From a virus: a stretch of DNA of 29,966 nt. Every line of letters begins with the position of its first letter. The stretch's first letter is position 1. The notes under the pieces are model-generated. The model made no database searches. It was not told the DNA's origin and saw only the letters and a program-made list of their open reading frames with translations. Both the position numbers and the translations under genes were made by a program. Location: IMG/VR virus record IMGVR_UViG_3300043436_000653, positions 1-29,966 of that record. One strand, given 5' to 3'. Positions 1 to 8,698 of this stretch are shown in pieces.

Positions 1-42
1 CTTTTCTTTTAACGCGTTTACGGAAAAAACCGGGGAAACAAC

Positions 43-519
43 GTGAGCCAGAAGCTACGCAGCGACAAAAACAGCGTCACGGCAGCCGTGGAGAACTTCA
101 GCGGGGCCATGTCCAGCGTGCCGTTGCCAGAAGGCATTGAACTGCGAACCGATCTTGAACGCGTGATCTGGGATCAGTTCAGCCGCGCGCGCGCACGCGA
201 GGATTGGCGGGATATGGACCTGCTGCTGTTGGCCAAAGTGGTCCGCATGGAGGCTGACATTCGCAGGCATCAGGAAACGCTGGATCGCAGCGGCGTGCTG
301 ATCAAGAACAAGCGGGAGACGCTGGTTGCCAACCCGCTGCTTGCGGTCATCGATACGCTGGAGCGGCGGCAGCTTGCGGTGATCCGCTCAATGTCGTTGA
401 ACCAGATGCACGCCGATCCGCGTACGATCAACGCGACGGCGAGAACAGCAGTTGACGCACGCAACGTGATGGCATCATTTGAGGATGAAGACCTGATAGC
501 AATGCCGAGGGCAAATTGA
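43..519 (+). CDS. terS: terminase small subunit (P27-like)
   Basis: Probable DNA-recognition subunit of the packaging motor (158 aa). It would bind phage DNA and hand it to the large subunit encoded two genes downstream. The sequence is helical and charged, with a central segment around residues 85-120 (KNKRETLVANPLLAVIDTL) that resembles the 'NPLL...' helix of P27-type small terminases. The GTG start at 43 is the first start after an in-frame stop at 10-12 and has GGGGA seven bases upstream. The stop overlaps the next ATG (TGATG). The assignment rests mainly on this motif and on position beside the large terminase. The family is divergent, so the call is probable rather than certain. Confidence 0.72.
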   Translation: MSQKLRSDKNSVTAAVENFSGAMSSVPLPEGIELRTDLERVIWDQFSRARAREDWRDMDLLLLAKVVRMEADIRRHQETLDRSGVLIKNKRETLVANPLLAVIDTLERRQLAVIRSMSLNQMHADPRTINATARTAVDARNVMASFEDEDLIAMPRAN

Positions 520-1730
520 TGGACAGCAAGTTTTATGATCACAAGGTGGCCTTGGTGGCCGACCTGATCCCGTATGCTTTGAACAGCCGGGAACACAGCG
601 ACGATCAGGTGTCGCAGATCGCGGCATCGATTCGGGCTTTCGGCTTCACCAACCCTGTGCTGATCGACGAGCAGAATAACCTGATCGCTGGGCATGGCCG
701 TGTGATGGCTGCGCGCAAGCTGGGCATGACGGAGGTGCCTGCCATTGTCGTGACTGGCATGGACGAGCGCAAGCGGCGTGCGCTGATCATCGCGGACAAC
801 AAGCTGGCCCTGAATGCGTCTTGGGACATGGAGGCGCTGCTTGTTGAGGTGCGCGATCTCGGTGGCGAGTTTGGCGAACTGATGGGCTTCAGCGATGACG
901 AGTTGGCCGCCATGATGGCCGATGAGACAGAAGGCTTGACTGACGAGGACGCCGTTCCAGAGGTTCCTGCGGTGCCTGTCACGGTTGAAGGCGACGTGTG
1001 GGTTCTCGGGCGGCATCGGCTGATGTGCGGGGATAGCACAAGCATTGATGCGGTGGACAAGCTAATGGCGGGCAGGAAGGCTGACATGGTGTTCACTGAT
1101 CCGCCTTATGGGGTGGAATACCAGTCTAATAAGCGCATGAAATCAGCTAAGTTTGATATATTGAAGAATGATGACACATTTCTGGATGTTGCGCCAATCA
1201 TTGAGGCGTGTTCATCGGGATGGGTGTTTGTCTGGACAAGCTGGAAGGTTCAGACCAAATGGATCGAACAATTCGCTGGGCTTGGATATCCAACGAACAT
1301 CGTTGTCTGGCATAAGCCGGGTGGCGGCATCGGGGATTTGAAAAAGACATTCTACAGCGATTATGAAATTGCGCTGGTTTGGCACCGTGGTGCGGAACTA
1401 TGCGGCAAGAGGATCGGAAGCGTTTGGACGGTCAACAAGGATGGCGCTTCAACCTACGTTCACCCGACGCAAAAGCCTGTGGCATTGGCTGTTGAGGCGC
1501 TGGATAAAACGACACGCGCCTCGGCTTCTGTCCTCGACCTATTCGGCGGCTCTGGCTCCACGCTGATCGCCTGCGAAAAGACAGCCCGCGACTGCCGCAT
1601 GATGGAACTTGACCCGAAATACTGCGACGTGATCGTCAAACGCTGGCAGGACTTCACCGGGCAAGAGGCAACGCTGGAAGCGACGGGCGAGACGTTTGAG
1701 CAGATGACCGCAAAACGTGAGGCCGCATGA
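519..1730 (+). CDS. ParB-like / beta-class DNA methyltransferase fusion
   Basis: A 403-aa two-domain protein. Residues about 10-100 resemble the ParB/sulfiredoxin-like domain (IAGHGRVMAARKLG motif), often found fused to phage methylases. Residues about 165-395 form an N4/N6 DNA methylase: the catalytic DPPYG lies near residue 193 and the SAM-binding FGGSGSTL near residue 341. That order (catalytic motif before SAM motif) marks the beta class. It would methylate adenine-N6 or cytosine-N4 in a specific site, to evade host restriction or mark phage DNA. The ATG at 519 overlaps the upstream stop; a TTG at 516 is possible but less likely. Its stop overlaps the large terminase start (ATGA), so it is embedded in the packaging operon. 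No partner restriction enzyme is visible. Confidence 0.9.
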   Translation: MDSKFYDHKVALVADLIPYALNSREHSDDQVSQIAASIRAFGFTNPVLIDEQNNLIAGHGRVMAARKLGMTEVPAIVVTGMDERKRRALIIADNKLALNASWDMEALLVEVRDLGGEFGELMGFSDDELAAMMADETEGLTDEDAVPEVPAVPVTVEGDVWVLGRHRLMCGDSTSIDAVDKLMAGRKADMVFTDPPYGVEYQSNKRMKSAKFDILKNDDTFLDVAPIIEACSSGWVFVWTSWKVQTKWIEQFAGLGYPTNIVVWHKPGGGIGDLKKTFYSDYEIALVWHRGAELCGKRIGSVWTVNKDGASTYVHPTQKPVALAVEALDKTTRASASVLDLFGGSGSTLIACEKTARDCRMMELDPKYCDVIVKRWQDFTGQEATLEATGETFEQMTAKREAA

Positions 1731-3241
1731 CACGCGGTGAAAAAGTTTGCGCTTTTATTGAGCGGTATTGCATGATCCCAGAGGGCAAGCTGGTCAGCAA
1801 GCGGTTCAAGCTGATGGCTTTTCAGCGCAAATTCATCTTGGACATCTACGACAACCCGAAAGGCACAAGCCGCGCCTATTTGTCGGTTGGTCGTAAGAAC
1901 GGCAAATCGGCTTTGATCGCCGCGATCCTGCTTGCCCACATCGTTGGACCAGAGGCACGGCAGAACAGCCAGATCATCAGCGGCGCACGTAGTCGGGATC
2001 AGGCCAGCCTTGTTTTTAAGTTGGCCGAAAAGATGGTCAGGCTCTCGCCGGAACTATCCAAGATTGTGCGGATCGTGCCGTCGCAGAAATCGCTGATCGG
2101 ACTGCCGATGAACGTGGAATACAAAGCCATCAGCGCGGAGGCTGGGACGGCCCACGGCCTTTCACCTGTGCTGGCGATCTTGGACGAGGTGGGTCAGGTG
2201 CGCGGGCCGACCGATGCTTTCATCGAAGCCATTGAAACCGCACAGGGCGCGCATGACGATCCGCTGTTGATTGCCATCAGCACGCAGGCGGCGACAGATG
2301 GCGACCTGTTCAGCATCTGGCTGGATGACGCCAAGAACGCGAAGGACAAGCGGATTGTGAGCCATGTCTACACCGCGCCGGAAGGCTGCGAGGTGATGGA
2401 CCGCAAAGCGTGGGAGGCGGCCAACCCAGCCTTGGGCGAGTTTCGCAGCCTGACCGACATTGAGGACTTCGCCAAGCAAGCCGACCGCCTGCCAGCAAAG
2501 GAGAACAGCTTCCGCTGGCTGTTCCTGAACCAGCGCATTGAGGCTACCAGCCCGTTCCTGAACCGCAGCGAATGGGAGGCCAACGCCGAGGAGCCAGAGG
2601 TTGAGACGGGCGCGCTGTGCTATGCTGGGCTTGACCTGTCGGCCAGCCGAGACTTGACGGCCTTCGTGATGGTGTTCCCGCAGGACGGCATCTACCACGT
2701 TGTGCCTCAGTTCTTCATGCCAGCGCAGGGCATCCGTGAGAGGGCCAAGGAGGACAAGGTGCCTTATGATGTCTGGGCGGATCAGGGCTTCATCACGCTG
2801 ATTGATGGCCCGGTAATCATCCCGGCCATCGTGGCGCAGGCGGTGGCCGACGCGGCTGACCAATACGATCTGCAACTGTTGGCCTATGACCGCTGGCGCA
2901 TCAATGACTTCACGCGGGAATTGGACGCCATCGGGGTGAGTCTGCCGATGCAGCCGTTTGGGCAGGGCTTCAAGGACATGGCACCAGCGGTTGACAAGTT
3001 GGAGCGGCTGGTGGCCGAACGCAAGATCAGGCACGGGGCGAACCCGGTGATGAACATGTGCGCCGCCAACGCGGTGGCAGAGCGCAGCCCAGCGGGCGAC
3101 CGCAAGCTGACCAAGGCCAAATCATCTGGCCGGATCGACGGCGTGGTCGCCCTTGCAATGGCTCTTGGCGTTGAATCGCACGATGCTGGAATCCAGCACT
3201 CGTCGCCGTGGGATGACCCTTCCTTTACGCTTAGCCTTTGA
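1727..3241 (+). CDS. terL: terminase large subunit
   Basis: Packaging motor ATPase and nuclease, 504 aa, Terminase_1-like. Walker A is VGRKNGKS at residues 54-61. Walker B is VLAILDE at 148-154, with the catalytic Glu154 next to the last Asp. The C-terminal half carries RNase-H-like nuclease features: an acidic strand around GLDLSASRD (about residue 305) and later acidic residues around AYDRW. It would cut concatemeric DNA and pump it through the portal into the prohead. The ATG overlaps the methyltransferase stop by four bases. Full length, with no sign of an intron or frameshift. Confidence 0.95.
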   Translation: MTRGEKVCAFIERYCMIPEGKLVSKRFKLMAFQRKFILDIYDNPKGTSRAYLSVGRKNGKSALIAAILLAHIVGPEARQNSQIISGARSRDQASLVFKLAEKMVRLSPELSKIVRIVPSQKSLIGLPMNVEYKAISAEAGTAHGLSPVLAILDEVGQVRGPTDAFIEAIETAQGAHDDPLLIAISTQAATDGDLFSIWLDDAKNAKDKRIVSHVYTAPEGCEVMDRKAWEAANPALGEFRSLTDIEDFAKQADRLPAKENSFRWLFLNQRIEATSPFLNRSEWEANAEEPEVETGALCYAGLDLSASRDLTAFVMVFPQDGIYHVVPQFFMPAQGIRERAKEDKVPYDVWADQGFITLIDGPVIIPAIVAQAVADAADQYDLQLLAYDRWRINDFTRELDAIGVSLPMQPFGQGFKDMAPAVDKLERLVAERKIRHGANPVMNMCAANAVAERSPAGDRKLTKAKSSGRIDGVVALAMALGVESHDAGIQHSSPWDDPSFTLSL

Positions 3242-3283
3242 TGTGTTATCTTTCCGCAAAACCGCGTTTATGGATCGGGTCTG

Positions 3284-4507
3284 ATGGCTTTTTTTGATCG
3301 CTTCCGCAAAGCGGAAAACCGCAATCTGGAGAACCCGACCGCGCCTGTGTCTGCGAATGACTTCTTGCAGATCATGGGCTGGGGTGATCTTTACGCGACA
3401 TCCGGCGTCACGGTCAACGTGGACACGGCGCTGGGCGTGCCTGCGGTCTGGGCGGCGGTCAACTTCATCGCTGGCACCATCGCGGGCCTGCCCCTGCACG
3501 TTTACCGCAAGGACGAGGACGGCGGGCGATCAAAGGTTGACAGCGAGTTGTCGCTGATCCTGCACGACGTGATCAACGAAGACATGTCGTCTTTCGAGTG
3601 GCGCAAATACTCATTCGAGCAGGTTCTGACGGGCGGGCGTGCCGTCACTTACATTGAGCGCAACGCGCTGGGCCAGATCGTCAACCTGTATCCGCTGGAC
3701 CCGACGAAGGTTCGCGTTGAGCGCCTGATCGATGGCCGCAAGATTTACCGGGTCAACGCCAAGGTCTATGAGGCCAGCGAGGTTCTCGACCTGCCGTTCA
3801 TGCTGAAAGCCAACATGACGGACGCACGCGGGCCGATTTCGCAGAACAAAGACGCCATCGGGATGGCCATTGCGGCCAGCCGTTACGGCTCCAAGGCTTT
3901 TCAATCCGGCGGCATCCCGCCCGCAGTGCTGCAAGGCCCGTTCCAATCCGGCGCGGCTGCCAACCGGGCATCGGAGGACGTGGCCGCCACGACCTTGAAG
4001 CTGGCCAAGGAAGGCCGCCCGATCATGGCTCTGCCTCTTGGCCATGAATTGAAATCGATTGGATTCTCGCCAGAGGACATGCAGCTTCTGGAGTTGCAGC
4101 GGTTCAGCATCGAACAGATCGCCCGGATTTACTCCTTGCCGCCTGTGTTCCTGCAAGACCTGACCCACGGCACGTTCAGCAACACGGAACAGCAGGATTT
4201 GCACTTCGTGAAGCACACCGTGAAGCGGTGGGTCGAGCAGTTCGAGCAGGAGATGAACCTTAAGTTCTTCGGGCGCGGCTCTGATTTCTATGTGGAATTC
4301 AATGTGGACGGCCTCCTGCGCGGCGATCTGAAGTCGCGGATGGAGGCTTATGCTACGTCGATCCAAAACGGCATCCGCACGCCAAACGAGGTGCGCGCCA
4401 TTGAGAACATGGAAGCCAAGGCAAACGGCGATGACTTGCTGATTCAAGGCGCGACCGTGCCTTTGGGAAGCCAGCCCAACACGGGAGCGCCTGATGCCAG
4501 TGCCTAA
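3284..4507 (+). CDS. portal protein (HK97 family)
   Basis: Forms the dodecameric ring at the capsid vertex through which DNA enters and the tail attaches (407 aa). Typical of the HK97/lambda-like family are the N-terminal WAAVNFIAGTIAGLPLHVYR segment (about residues 57-76), the helical stem region, and FSIEQIARIYSLPPVFLQD followed by FSNTEQQDL (about residues 270-305). It is separated from the large terminase by 42 bases with only a weak ribosome site, and its 3' end overlaps the protease gene by 14 bases. Length is normal for the family. Confidence 0.95.
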   Translation: MAFFDRFRKAENRNLENPTAPVSANDFLQIMGWGDLYATSGVTVNVDTALGVPAVWAAVNFIAGTIAGLPLHVYRKDEDGGRSKVDSELSLILHDVINEDMSSFEWRKYSFEQVLTGGRAVTYIERNALGQIVNLYPLDPTKVRVERLIDGRKIYRVNAKVYEASEVLDLPFMLKANMTDARGPISQNKDAIGMAIAASRYGSKAFQSGGIPPAVLQGPFQSGAAANRASEDVAATTLKLAKEGRPIMALPLGHELKSIGFSPEDMQLLELQRFSIEQIARIYSLPPVFLQDLTHGTFSNTEQQDLHFVKHTVKRWVEQFEQEMNLKFFGRGSDFYVEFNVDGLLRGDLKSRMEAYATSIQNGIRTPNEVRAIENMEAKANGDDLLIQGATVPLGSQPNTGAPDASA

Positions 4508-5807
4508 CGACGCGATGGCTGACGAGGCCCAGCGCGGCCTTGATTGGCGGCGTGAGTTCGGGCGCGGCGGCACCGAGGTTGGCATTGCCCGTGCGCGGGA
4601 TATCTCCAACAAGGTCGATCTTTCGATGGACACCGTGCAGCGCATGGTCAGCTACTTTGCGCGGCATGAAGTTGACAAGGAAGCCGAAGGTTTCCGTCCC
4701 GGCGAAGATGGCTACCCATCGAATGGCCGCATCGCGTGGGCGCTTTGGGGTGGCGATCCGGGGCAGTCTTGGGCCAATAGAATCCTTGAAGACGAGGCCG
4801 TGGACGAGGAAGGGCGTGCTGTGATACAATCGCCGGAACAAACGGGGCTTAGCATGTCTGAAAAAGAAATCCGCCGTGGAGTTCCTGTCGAAATCCGCGA
4901 AGATGAAACGGGCGAAATCAAGGTTTCTGGTTATGCCGCCGTCTTCGGCGAGGAAACCAACATCGGTGGCATGTTCACCGAGATGATTGAGCGCGGGGCT
5001 TTCAAGGCGGCCATCAAGCGCGATGACGTGGTTTTCCTGATCAACCATGAAGGCTTGCCGTTGGCACGCACGCGGTCAGGCACGCTGACGCTGAAGGAAG
5101 ATCAGCGCGGGCTTTACATGGAAGCGATGCTTGACCAATCCGATCCAGATGTCCGCAGCATCGTGCCGAAGATGAAGCGCGGTGATCTGGACAAGATGTC
5201 GTTTGCTTTCCGCCCTGTTCGCCAAAAGTGGGATGATCGGGCAAACCCGCCTCGCCGCACGATCCAAGAGGCGCAGTTGTTCGACGTGTCCATCGTGACG
5301 ACGCCAGCCTATGACGGCACCGAGATCGCCCTGCGTTCTTTGCAAGAACACCGCGAGGCTAAGGCCAAGTCTCAGGCCGCCCGCCGTATGCGGATGAAAG
5401 CAACGCTGTCTGGCATTGAGGCCCGCAACGAATACATGCTGCCGCCTGAGCCGCAGCCTGAGATCGTTTCTGGCAGCGTCAATGCGATCAACACGCAGAA
5501 CGCCATCGAAAACTGGAACCTCGGCCCAGAAGCCGCGTCTGATGAACCCGGCGCGAACCAAGAATACTGGGCAAAGATGGCCGATGTCTGGAGCATCAAC
5601 GAGGCGGAAGCCCGTCGCCAGCTTTGCGCGAACTGCGAGTATTTCAACAACACGCCTGAAATGCTCAAGGCGATGGAAGACATCCCGCGCAATGACTTCG
5701 ACACCAACGCTGGCGGTCGCGGTTGGTGCGAAAAACTTGAATTTATCTGCCACAACCTGCGGTCCTGCCAAGCATGGGAACGTAAGGATTTTGAGGCTGA
5801 AGAATAA
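4494..5807 (+). CDS. prohead protease (HK97 family) with extra N- and C-terminal domains
   Basis: Serine protease that matures the prohead by cutting the capsid scaffold domain (437 aa). The protease core runs about 121-285. It holds the usual catalytic His (INHEG, His185) and Ser (KMSFAF, Ser236), and the conserved FDVSIVTTPAY strand at 263-273. Two parts lie outside the core. Residues 1-100 form a separate domain ending in YPSNGRIAWALWGGDPGQSW. Residues about 375-430 carry five cysteines (378, 381, 412, 419, 425) in a CANC...GWC...C...SCQAW pattern, suggestive of metal binding. Met121 (ATG at 4854) has GGGG about six bases upstream and could start a shorter 317-aa form. Typical HK97-type proteases are nearer 200 aa. 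Confidence 0.88.
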   Translation: MPVPNDAMADEAQRGLDWRREFGRGGTEVGIARARDISNKVDLSMDTVQRMVSYFARHEVDKEAEGFRPGEDGYPSNGRIAWALWGGDPGQSWANRILEDEAVDEEGRAVIQSPEQTGLSMSEKEIRRGVPVEIREDETGEIKVSGYAAVFGEETNIGGMFTEMIERGAFKAAIKRDDVVFLINHEGLPLARTRSGTLTLKEDQRGLYMEAMLDQSDPDVRSIVPKMKRGDLDKMSFAFRPVRQKWDDRANPPRRTIQEAQLFDVSIVTTPAYDGTEIALRSLQEHREAKAKSQAARRMRMKATLSGIEARNEYMLPPEPQPEIVSGSVNAINTQNAIENWNLGPEAASDEPGANQEYWAKMADVWSINEAEARRQLCANCEYFNNTPEMLKAMEDIPRNDFDTNAGGRGWCEKLEFICHNLRSCQAWERKDFEAEE

Positions 5808-5839
5808 CGGCGGTCTCCCGCTGTTGGCCCAAACCCCCA

Positions 5840-5878
5840 GCCCTTGGGCAAGGCACAATGTAGGAGGCCATCATGGCT
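5840..5878 (+). promoter_or_regulatory. leader hairpin and ribosome site before the major capsid gene
   Basis: The 65-base gap before the capsid gene contains CCTTGGGCAAG (5842-5852), exactly ten other bases, then GGAGGCCATCATGGCT (5863-5878), which holds the ribosome site and start codon. CCTT and AAGG can pair around a GGGC loop (5842-5853). The same two blocks at the same spacing precede the tail tube gene (9115-9151). It probably acts at the RNA level, in translation or message stability. The match is direct; the function is inference. Confidence 0.6.
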
Positions 5879-7126
5879 GACGTGAAAGACCTGCGGGAGA
5901 AGATGGCGCGTATCGCCACGGAAGCCCGTTCCAAACTTGCAGAAGTGACGGACAAGACCGAAGAAGCCCGCGCCGCTGAAATCGAGCGCGAGTTTGACTC
6001 CATGATGGCTGAGCATGACCGCCTGTCGGGCGTTGCCCAGCGCATGGAAAAGGCCGATGCCGCCATCCGCGCTGCTCACTCGGTTGATCTGTCGAAGCGC
6101 CCTGTCGCTGAGCGCACCTCGGCTCCTGCCGTGGACGCTGGCTTTGCCACCGACTACCGCTCAGCTTTCTATGCCATGATCGCCAACGGCGGCGTTGATG
6201 GTCTGGACGGCGAAGTGCGTCAGGTTCTGCGTAGCAACGAACTCCGCACGCAGACCGCTGGCACCAACTCGGCTGGCGGCTACACCGTCCCGACCGAACT
6301 GGCGACCTTCATTGAGAAGGCCATGATCGCCACTGGTCCGATGTACGACTCGAACCTGTTCACCGTGATCAACACCACGGCTGGCAACACGTTCAACATC
6401 CCGACCGTTGACGACACCACTGTCGCTGCCGAAGCCCACACGGAAGGCACCCAGCCGACCGACGACGGCGGCAAGGACGTGACCTTTGGCCAGAAGACCC
6501 TCGGCGCATATGCCTTCGACACCGAGTGGGTGCGTTGGTCGTATGAACTGGCAAACGACTCCATCCTGAACATGGAATCGCTGCTGGGTGAGCTGCTGGG
6601 TGAGCGCATGGGCCGCATCGCCAACTCGAAGCTGACCACTGGTTCGGGTTCGTCGGACGTTGAAGGCATCGTTACGACCTCCACGCTCGGCAAGACCGCA
6701 GCCGCGACCGCAGCCGTGACCGCCGACGAGATCATCGACCTGATCCACTCGGTCAACCCGGCTTACCGCTCGGCACCCAACACCGCCATCATGATGAACG
6801 ACAGCACCCTCGCCGCTGTCCGCAAGCTGAAGGACGGTCAGGGCAACTACCTCTGGCAGATGGGCAACTATCAGGCTGGCGTCCCGCAGAACATTCTCGG
6901 CTACAACGTGGTCGTGAACCAAGCAATGGACTCGCTGGCTGCCGCCAAGAAGGTCATGCTGTTCGGCGACATGTCGAAGTTCTACGTCCGCAAGGTCGGC
7001 GGTCCGTCGCTGTTCGTGGCTCGTGAGCGTTTCGCTCCCGACTACGGCATCCTCGGCTACATCCGCTTCGACGGCGTGCTGGCCAACACCGCTGCCGTCA
7101 AGCACCTGATCACCGCCGCTTCCTAA
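5873..7126 (+). CDS. major capsid protein (HK97 gp5 family)
   Basis: Builds the icosahedral shell (417 aa). Residues 1-70 are charged and predicted coiled coil (EKMARIATEARSKLAEVTDK), matching the HK97 delta/scaffold domain removed by the protease encoded upstream. The shell domain follows from about residue 110, with the family's GGYTVPTELATFIEK and the C-terminal VGGPSLFVARERFAPDYGI segment. Start ATG at 5873 has TAGGAGG upstream. Codon use is strongly biased (few rare codons, many C-ending codons), as expected of a highly expressed gene. This bias also leaves a long false ORF on the opposite strand. Confidence 0.96.
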   Translation: MADVKDLREKMARIATEARSKLAEVTDKTEEARAAEIEREFDSMMAEHDRLSGVAQRMEKADAAIRAAHSVDLSKRPVAERTSAPAVDAGFATDYRSAFYAMIANGGVDGLDGEVRQVLRSNELRTQTAGTNSAGGYTVPTELATFIEKAMIATGPMYDSNLFTVINTTAGNTFNIPTVDDTTVAAEAHTEGTQPTDDGGKDVTFGQKTLGAYAFDTEWVRWSYELANDSILNMESLLGELLGERMGRIANSKLTTGSGSSDVEGIVTTSTLGKTAAATAAVTADEIIDLIHSVNPAYRSAPNTAIMMNDSTLAAVRKLKDGQGNYLWQMGNYQAGVPQNILGYNVVVNQAMDSLAAAKKVMLFGDMSKFYVRKVGGPSLFVARERFAPDYGILGYIRFDGVLANTAAVKHLITAAS

Positions 7127-7143
7127 GGCCTGATCTGAAAACT

Positions 7144-7165
7144 GGGCGGGGCTTCGGTCCCGCCC
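7144..7165 (+). promoter_or_regulatory. nine-base-pair UUCG hairpin after the capsid gene
   Basis: GGGCGGGGC, a TTCG loop, then GTCCCGCCC gives a nine-pair stem (one G-T pair) closed by the very stable C(UUCG)G tetraloop. It sits 17 bases after the capsid stop and 21 bases before the next start. No T run follows, so a full intrinsic terminator is unlikely. A partial terminator, or a 3' cap protecting the capsid message from exonucleases, fits better. The structure is seen; the role is inferred. Confidence 0.7.
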
Positions 7166-7186
7166 GTCCCACAAAAGGAGGCCGAC

Positions 7187-7381
7187 ATGGCTAAGGTTCG
7201 TTTGCTCACATCGATGGCTGGCATTGATTTCTCGCACAACAAGGGCGACGTGATTGATTGCGCCGATGAGACCGCCGCACGCTACATTGAGGCAGGCATT
7301 GCCGAGGGCTTCGCTGATGTCGAAGCCAAGGTTGAACGCGCTGTCAAAAAGACCGCTGTTGAGAAAGCCGTGAAGGAATAA
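7187..7381 (+). CDS. small protein after capsid gene, unknown function
   Basis: A 64-aa protein that begins with a short beta-like motif (AKVRLLTSMAGIDFSHNKGDVID), continues with an alanine-rich helix (ETAARYIEAGIAEGF) and ends in a lysine-rich tail. Small genes of this type commonly lie between capsid and connector genes in HK97-like phages, but I know of no established function. A capsid decoration or connector accessory role is possible. Strong AAAAGGAGG ribosome site; start context GGAGGCC then ATGGCT resembles those of the capsid and tail tube genes. Confidence 0.75.
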   Translation: MAKVRLLTSMAGIDFSHNKGDVIDCADETAARYIEAGIAEGFADVEAKVERAVKKTAVEKAVKE

Positions 7382-7384
7382 CAG

Positions 7385-7978
7385 ATGCTGTCTCCGCAGT
7401 TTTCCCTCGTCCGCGTCACCGCGCCAGCCGCCTTGCCCATTTCTGTGGCCGAGGCCAAGGCACAGATGCGCGTGGAGGGGAATGATGACGACACCATCAT
7501 TGAGCGGCTGGTCAATGCCGCCGTTGCCTTCGTGGACGTGCAAGGCGTGCTTGGCCGCGCGATGATCACTCAGACTTGGGGTGAGTGGCTTGCGCCAAAC
7601 CCCAGCACTGTGATGCTCTCGCTTGGCCCGGTGCAGTCTGTTTCTGCCATCAAGTATTACGACATTGACGGCGTGTTGCAGACCGCAACGCTGGCCGACT
7701 TCAATGTCTTCGGCACGCCAAACAGGATTACGATCACGCCAAAGACGGGCAAGGCTTGGCCTGTCACGCAGACCCGTGATGATGCCATCAAGATCGAGTA
7801 TGTGATCGGGTATGGAGATGCGTCCACAAGCGTGCCGCAGACTATTCGGCACGGGCTGATGATGCTGGTGGCGCACTGGTATGAAAACCGCGAGACGACG
7901 CAGGAAAAGCAGATGCAAGATCTGCCATACGGCTTCATGGAAATGATGAACATTGAGCGGAATTCTTGGTATGGCTAA
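7385..7978 (+). CDS. head-tail connector (HK97 gp6-like)
   Basis: Adaptor protein expected to form a ring under the portal (197 aa). The N-terminal 'LPISVAEAKAQMRVEGNDDD' and following helix (IIERLVNAAVAFVDVQ) are characteristic of the gp6-like family. The C-terminal half adds a beta region and a helix with RHGLMMLVAHWYENRE, typical of the longer members. It lies three bases after the previous gene, and the next gene starts inside its last eight bases. Confidence 0.87.
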   Translation: MLSPQFSLVRVTAPAALPISVAEAKAQMRVEGNDDDTIIERLVNAAVAFVDVQGVLGRAMITQTWGEWLAPNPSTVMLSLGPVQSVSAIKYYDIDGVLQTATLADFNVFGTPNRITITPKTGKAWPVTQTRDDAIKIEYVIGYGDASTSVPQTIRHGLMMLVAHWYENRETTQEKQMQDLPYGFMEMMNIERNSWYG

Positions 7979-8309
7979 GGCTGGCGCTTTCGGTGAACGG
8001 GCTACATTCCAGCGCCTCGATGCAGGCGCTGTTGATGCTTATGGCAACGTCTACACCGGGTGGTCCGAATATGGCGTGCGCTGGGCCGATCTGCGTGAAC
8101 GCACGGGCAAGGAAACGATTGAAGGCGGTGCGCTGAACGATGTGGCGATGGCCACCATGCGTTGCCGTGGTGATACGATCACAAGGGCAATCACGGCAGC
8201 CGACCGCGTTGTCGTCCGTGGTTACACTTGGGCCATCAAGAACGTGACCCACATCGACAGCAAGAACGCGGTGATTGAGTTCCTGCTTGAGCGCGGGGTG
8301 GCGACGTGA
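7971..8309 (+). CDS. head closure / head-tail adaptor (SPP1 gp16-like)
   Basis: A 112-aa protein likely to sit below the connector ring and seal the DNA-filled head. The GAFGERATFQRLDAGAVDAYGN start and the 'W.EYGVRWADLRERTGKE' strand match the SPP1 gp16/HK97 gp7-type head closure fold. ATG at 7971 is chosen because GAGCGG lies ten bases upstream and the overlap with the preceding gene is short; an in-frame TTG at 7953 would add six residues. Ends in GTGA overlap with the next gene. Confidence 0.82.
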   Translation: MAKAGAFGERATFQRLDAGAVDAYGNVYTGWSEYGVRWADLRERTGKETIEGGALNDVAMATMRCRGDTITRAITAADRVVVRGYTWAIKNVTHIDSKNAVIEFLLERGVAT

Positions 8310-8698
8310 AGGTTGCTGGCGCGGCGAAACTGGCCAAGCAATTGCGGGACGCTCCTGAAGCCGTCCACCGCAATGTTGTGAAGTCCATCAAGCTGAACAC
8401 AGAACAAGCGGCAAGAATGGCCCGCAGCCTTGTTCCTGTGAAGTCTGGCCAACTGAAAGGCTGGATTCATACCAAATACGACGATGGTGGCATGATCGGT
8501 TCGGTCGAAGCTGCACCGCCAACACGCGATGATCAAATCAAGGCAAAGGCCGTCGAATTTGGCCGCCAGAAGGGCAATCGCGGCACGACAGCGGCGCAGC
8601 CTTATATCCGCACGGCCCAGAAATTGCAGGCTCCGAAGTTTAGCAGAAGCGTAAAGTCTGCCATTCGACGCGGCTTGAAGGAGGCGACAAATGGCTGA
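8306..8698 (+). CDS. HK97 gp10-like neck/tail completion protein
   Basis: A 130-aa basic protein of the HK97 gp10 type, found at the neck between head-completion and tail-terminator genes. Supporting features are the N-terminal helix (AKLAKQLRDAPEAVHRNVVKSIK), the ARSLVPVKSGQLKGWI motif and 'PYIRTAQKLQ' near the end. GTG start within GTGA of the preceding gene. Its last eight bases overlap the next start. Confidence 0.83.
   Translation: MKVAGAAKLAKQLRDAPEAVHRNVVKSIKLNTEQAARMARSLVPVKSGQLKGWIHTKYDDGGMIGSVEAAPPTRDDQIKAKAVEFGRQKGNRGTTAAQPYIRTAQKLQAPKFSRSVKSAIRRGLKEATNG

Noticed and set aside
1-42. Possible promoter or packaging site before the small terminase
   Set aside because: Only 42 bases are visible; no convincing boxes or repeats can be supported.
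516-518. TTG start for the methyltransferase
   Set aside because: The ATG at 519 is adjacent and overlaps the preceding stop in the usual TGATG way.
6161-7918. A 585-codon open frame on the minus strand opposite the capsid and connector genes
   Set aside because: It is opposite strongly supported genes, has no ribosome site, and its His/Val/Asp-rich composition is what the biased capsid codons produce on the other strand.
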